Below are positions 22,193 to 25,032 of a stretch of 25,032 nt of DNA, piece after piece. This DNA comes from a virus, in the IMG/VR virus record IMGVR_UViG_3300002460_000137, positions 3,401 to 28,432 of that record. One strand, given 5' to 3'. Each line of letters begins with the position of its first letter. Within the stretch, counting starts at the first letter, position 1. Under the pieces are notes generated by a model. The model saw nothing but the letters and a program-made list of their open reading frames with translations, made no database searches and was not told the origin of the DNA. Made by a program: the position numbers and the translations under genes.

Positions 22193-22979
22193 AAAACGGC
22201 TCACAACCTGCGTTTTCTCCGGCCTCGCAATCCTGCTCGCGGCTTCCCTGTTGTTTGTTCCCGCCTACACGGTTCTTGCGACGTTTGCGAATGTTTCCTC
22301 GACCGAGCAGTTGTTCAACGCAGTAACCTCGGCTTCGGACAATGTGTCGTCTACCATCCCCGACCTCGGAGCCAATAGTATCGGAGTAGTGCTGGTGTTG
22401 AACGAAATTGTCGGTTTACCAGACCAGACAAACGCCGGAGTCACGTGGAACGGCGTGGCGATGACCGAAAGCGTGGATGATGTTAATGGAAATAGCGCCA
22501 AACGAGTGTCCATTTTTACTCTTGTGAACCCTGCCGACAACGGGACATACAGCATAAATCTAACCTACGGCATCTCGCGGATACACACCACCCACATCGT
22601 CGTGGCGTGGGCGGACGCGACCAACGCCATAAGCGTTGACGACACCTCGGTGGCAACGGGAACTTCGCAAAATCCCGCAATCGTCGTCACCCAAGCCAAC
22701 GCGAACGAGCTGGTGATGAGCGGATCCGCTTCGGAGGCGAACGCCGTGGGGAATCCCAGCACGACAGGTTGCACTGAACTTCAGAACGCCGACGGCGGAG
22801 CCAATACCTCGATAAGTTGCTACAGCCAGCCAGCAGGAAGCGGGAACGAAACCCACACCCACAATTACAGCCAGAGCGGAGTGTATGCTATTGCGGGCAT
22901 CTCATTCAAAGAAGCCGCAGGAGGCGAACCAGCGGAGGTTCCCGCGAAGAGAAGAGTTGCGGTTATCGTGAGCGAGTAA
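22185..22979 (+). CDS. Secreted Ser/Thr-rich beta protein
   Basis: 264 residues beginning MIKKRLTTCVFSGLAILLAASL and ending its hydrophobic segment at LFVPAYTVLATFA, a signal peptide with an Ala-x-Ala-like end. The mature region looks like one beta-sandwich domain: NSIGVVLVLNEIVG, AGVTWNGVAMTES, RVSIFTLVNPADNGTYSINLTY, HTTHIVVAWADATN, PAIVVTQANANELVMSG and YAIAGISFKEAAGG. The V-WNG-AM/T--I--L--P--G---I pattern is common in secreted bacterial and phage tail domains. Two Cys (GCTELQ, ISCYSQ) may pair. It overlaps the fibre gene by eight bases, so the two are coexpressed. Function unknown; it may be a partner or adaptor of the fibre. Confidence 0.68.
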   Translation: MIKKRLTTCVFSGLAILLAASLLFVPAYTVLATFANVSSTEQLFNAVTSASDNVSSTIPDLGANSIGVVLVLNEIVGLPDQTNAGVTWNGVAMTESVDDVNGNSAKRVSIFTLVNPADNGTYSINLTYGISRIHTTHIVVAWADATNAISVDDTSVATGTSQNPAIVVTQANANELVMSGSASEANAVGNPSTTGCTELQNADGGANTSISCYSQPAGSGNETHTHNYSQSGVYAIAGISFKEAAGGEPAEVPAKRRVAVIVSE

Positions 22980-22986
22980 TACGCCT

Positions 22987-23088
22987 ATGAAGAAACATAA
23001 AATCGTGGTTTGCAAAATACACCACCAGAGGAACAAGAATAAGTCCTGCTACTTCTGCCGGATTAAACAGGCAAAATCATTGAAATAG
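22987..23088 (+). CDS. Mini ORF with possible zinc-binding motif
   Basis: 33 residues, very basic: a run with CKIHHQRNKNKSCYFCRIKQ, giving Cys9, His12/His13, Cys21 and Cys24. That spacing (C-x2-H ... C-x2-C) could hold one zinc ion, as in tiny zinc-ribbon proteins. It sits in a small gap with no other feature and ends 6 bases before the next ATG. It is too short to be sure that it is translated. Confidence 0.4.
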   Translation: MKKHKIVVCKIHHQRNKNKSCYFCRIKQAKSLK

Positions 23089-23094
23089 CGCGGA

Positions 23095-23358
23095 ATGAAC
23101 TACGGACAACAAACAAATCAGGGCAACGGAAGCAAAGTAAGCTGGAAATGGCTTGCGGGGGTGTCTCTTATGCTTACGGTTACAATAGGCGGGAAGTATG
23201 TTACGGATATGGTCAGGGCGTTCCAAAAAGCTGACGACGTTCTGGACGCGCAAATCGGGCGTCTCAAAACCGAACAGACCGCGCTCATAGCGGAAATAAG
23301 TCGGATGAACGTGAATGTCGCCATCATCTGCGAGAAGGTGGGGGCGAAATGCAAATAA
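23095..23358 (+). CDS. Membrane protein, holin- or spanin-like
   Basis: 87 residues with an N-terminal soluble tip, one membrane helix at about 17-36 (WKWLAGVSLMLTVTIGGKY) and a coiled-coil tail (FQKADDVLDAQIGRLKTEQTALIAEISRM) ending VAIICEKVGAKCK. The topology (N-terminal anchor, periplasmic coiled coil) is that of an inner-membrane spanin, and some holin accessory proteins look alike. It is immediately before the endolysin, which supports a lysis role. If the host has a single membrane, a spanin would make less sense. No family is recognised with certainty. Confidence 0.55.
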   Translation: MNYGQQTNQGNGSKVSWKWLAGVSLMLTVTIGGKYVTDMVRAFQKADDVLDAQIGRLKTEQTALIAEISRMNVNVAIICEKVGAKCK

Positions 23359-24621
23359 ATGAACGAGCTTCAAAATTTCGGGTTCGTACCCGACGACATT
23401 TTAACCGCAGATTATATCTTCGCCGGAAAGACGAAACTTAAAGGTGCTCCGCTCACTGACGGTCATTGGGCAAGCTATTCTCCACTCCCAGAGTTCCAAA
23501 AACAAAACGATATTGAGACCTATGCGTGCACAATTTTCGGCACAGAAACCGCACTTCAATTTTTATGGAAACGACTGTATGGAGATACGAAAAACTGGTC
23601 TGAACGCTACAATGCCATTCTTATGGGACTCAAGGGCACGGAAGGCGGCTCGCCGCAAACAGCAGTTGAGACAATGCGGAAAAAAGGGCTTATCCGCGAT
23701 TCTCTGCTCCCGTTTGACGATTCAATTATGACCTATGATGAGTTCTATTCTCCTGATCCGATGCTCCAGGCGTATATTGATGAGGGGCAGAATTTCCTTG
23801 ACGAATACAAAATCGGCCACGAATGGGTGTATGGAGATTCGCCTGAAACCATCAAAGAAGCTCTAAAGTATTCTCCGTTAGGCGTTTCTGTGGTCGCGTG
23901 GTTTGAGCGTAATGGGTTTTACTATTTCCCGAAAGGAGTTCCCCCGAACCACTGGGTTTGTTTATACGATTATGTGGACGGTGAATACTGGCTCGTATTC
24001 GATTCCTACCTGAAGGAAATCAAGAAAGTAGAATGGGACGCGAAGTTCCAGCAGATAAAGAGATACCAGATCGGGCCGAATACCGACATCAATATAATCC
24101 GTCAACTCGTTCAGAAACTCGCGCAGCTCGTTTCGCTCTTTGCGTTTCTTGTGAATCGGAACGCTAAAAAACCCGTCGTACCAATAGACGAGGAGATTCC
24201 GCCGCCCGCGAAGCCCGTTGAACCAGCTCCACCTTCCCCCCTCGTAGCTTCCACGCTTCTCGACAAGTTCGCTCACGCGATACAAGAATACGAGGGATGG
24301 TATGCGGGCAGCCGTTCGTTCAGAAATCTCAATCCGGGCAACCTGAAAAGAACGGCCTATACCATATCCCTCGGCGCGATCGGCAGGGACAACGATAATT
24401 TCTGCATCTTCCCCTCTTACGAAACCGGATTCTCCGCCTTGTGTGCATTCATAAAAGATGCTTCGCTTGATAAATTGGCTAAGTACCATAATTGCTCGAT
24501 TCGGTCGTTCTGCGAATCCTACGCCCCAGTTGCAGACGACAACCTGCCGTTTCTCTATGCCCAATTCGTCGCCGCGAAAATAGGCAAACTCCCGGACGCG
24601 AAACTCAAGGATTTTATATAA
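23359..24621 (+). CDS. Two-domain endolysin: papain/C39-like peptidase plus muralytic domain
   Basis: 420 residues. Residues about 45-235 look like a papain-fold cysteine peptidase: NDIETYACTIFGTETAL with Cys57, helix motifs, NHWVCLYDYVDGEYWLVFDSYL with His198 and Asp215 as the likely triad. A hydrophobic helix (246-265) and a Pro-rich linker (PPPAKPVEPAPPSP) lead to residues 300-420, a lysozyme/transglycosylase-like domain: AIQEYEGWYAGSRS with Glu310/Glu312 as candidate acid, FRNLNPGNLK, and FPSYETGFSALCAFI. The second domain would cut glycan strands and the first could cut the peptide cross-links. It starts directly after the preceding stop. The C-terminal call is firm; the peptidase call is good by motif. 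Confidence 0.78.
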   Translation: MNELQNFGFVPDDILTADYIFAGKTKLKGAPLTDGHWASYSPLPEFQKQNDIETYACTIFGTETALQFLWKRLYGDTKNWSERYNAILMGLKGTEGGSPQTAVETMRKKGLIRDSLLPFDDSIMTYDEFYSPDPMLQAYIDEGQNFLDEYKIGHEWVYGDSPETIKEALKYSPLGVSVVAWFERNGFYYFPKGVPPNHWVCLYDYVDGEYWLVFDSYLKEIKKVEWDAKFQQIKRYQIGPNTDINIIRQLVQKLAQLVSLFAFLVNRNAKKPVVPIDEEIPPPAKPVEPAPPSPLVASTLLDKFAHAIQEYEGWYAGSRSFRNLNPGNLKRTAYTISLGAIGRDNDNFCIFPSYETGFSALCAFIKDASLDKLAKYHNCSIRSFCESYAPVADDNLPFLYAQFVAAKIGKLPDAKLKDFI

Positions 24622-24646
24622 AGGTCGCAAATACACTTCAACAAAA

Positions 24647-24835
24647 ATGTCGCTCACGTACGTAGGCGTTCTCGTTTTGCTCCTGTCTGGCATCCTCAAG
24701 TCCGCCGGAGTCGAAATAGCGAACGACCAGCTCACTAATTTTGTCCTCGTGTTCGGCCAGATTATCGGCGCCGCGGTGGCCCTCTACGGTCGCTTCCGCG
24801 CAGGCGGAATCAATATCTTCGGCGGACGGACTTAA
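24647..24835 (+). CDS. Phage holin
   Basis: 62 residues with two hydrophobic helices (about 5-20 and 30-46) and a polar, basic Gly-rich C-terminus: ALYGRFRAGGINIFGGRT. Two-helix proteins ending in xALxGRxxAGG are common class II holins beside endolysins. Holins open the cytoplasmic membrane at the set time so endolysin can reach the wall. Size, topology and position after the endolysin agree. The start at ATG 24647 follows CACTTCAACAAAA, with no Shine-Dalgarno site. Confidence 0.82.
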   Translation: MSLTYVGVLVLLLSGILKSAGVEIANDQLTNFVLVFGQIIGAAVALYGRFRAGGINIFGGRT

Positions 24836-24836
24836 T

Positions 24837-24910
24837 AATTCCCCGACACGCGGGGGGAATGCAACACGCCTTGCGCATAGTTCCTCCCGTCTGTGAGGGA
24901 ATTATCCCTC
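24837..24910 (+). other. Structured leader with alternative hairpins
   Basis: After the holin stop, ATTCCCC (24838-24844) can pair with GGGGAAT (24854-24860), or the same G-run (GGGGGGAA, 24852-24859) can pair with TTCCTCCC (24881-24888) enclosing GCAA/TTGC. The two exclude each other. A third perfect hairpin, GAGGGA-ATTA-TCCCTC, spans 24895-24910. No T-run follows. A leader or small RNA is possible; I see no coding potential here. Confidence 0.45.
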
Positions 24911-24931
24911 GGCTCATTGACAAGAGGTGCT

Positions 24932-25032
24932 ATGCCTTCCATCCCAGAGTGTTTGCCGGGTCGTCCTTTGCTTGTTCCGTACAAGGGTGGCTGGGTCTTC
25001 ATTTCCGCACACGACCGTTTTCACATTGAGGC
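24932..25032 (+). CDS. Start of an unidentified gene (partial)
   Basis: ATG 24932 is preceded by AGAGGTG at a normal distance, one of the few good Shine-Dalgarno sites in the window. The frame stays open to the window edge: MPSIPECLPGRPLLVPY, then GWVFISAHDRFHIE. 33 residues are too few to identify. It may open a new module with a different start-site style, after the structured leader. Confidence 0.5.
   Translation, partial: MPSIPECLPGRPLLVPYKGGWVFISAHDRFHIE

Noticed and set aside
1-25032. CRISPR arrays, tRNA genes, insertion sequences, integrase or attachment sites
   Set aside because: None could be seen on reading both strands; the fibre repeats are coding and have no spacer pattern.

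Overview
The window is a densely packed stretch of tailed-phage (or prophage) DNA, with every credible gene on the + strand. It holds the end of the packaging gene, then head, tail, ejection-protein, tail-fibre and lysis genes. The major capsid protein looks like the N4-gp56 family. There is a portal, a scaffold-like gene, a propeller-like tail protein and a beta-helix tailspike, but no recognisable tape measure, tube or sheath gene. A short-tailed (podovirus-like) virion is the best inference. TAA, TAG and TGA all serve as stops, so the genetic code is standard. No integrase, repressor, tRNA or CRISPR array was seen.

The host cannot be read directly. Ser/Thr/Ala-rich secreted-type proteins, almost no Shine-Dalgarno sites and extended -10 promoters with leaderless starts would fit a Patescibacteria/CPR (Parcubacteria-like) host. 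That is inference from style, not proof.

Layout. 1-3873: terminase C-terminus, two tiny basic proteins, an HNH homing endonuclease with NUMOD3 repeats wedged before the portal gene, and two small hypotheticals. 3857-4071: a promoter, an apparent transcription attenuator (terminator versus 9-bp antiterminator) and further hairpins. 4072-8801: scaffold-like protein, major capsid protein and a run of small head or connector proteins. 8798-12623: membrane-anchored fibre-like protein, propeller-like protein and beta-helix tailspike. 12642-19014: from a leaderless promoter, large Gln/Glu/Lys-rich proteins resembling phage polyvalent/ejection proteins, ending in a PBECR-like nuclease domain that may be joined to the preceding ORF by a frameshift. 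19035-22979: collagen-like fibre, an 822-residue Ser/Thr/Gly repeat fibre with a signal peptide, and another secreted-type protein. 22987-24835: mini zinc-finger-like ORF, spanin-like or holin-like protein, two-domain endolysin and holin. 24836-25032: structured leader and the start of a further gene with a good Shine-Dalgarno site.

The observations most worth following up are the attenuator controlling the capsid genes, the three matching ATGGTATAA promoters (two placing +1 at or next to the ATG), the four signal-peptide proteins inside a virion module, and the nuclease-bearing ejection protein split by a +1 shift at a GGGG run.
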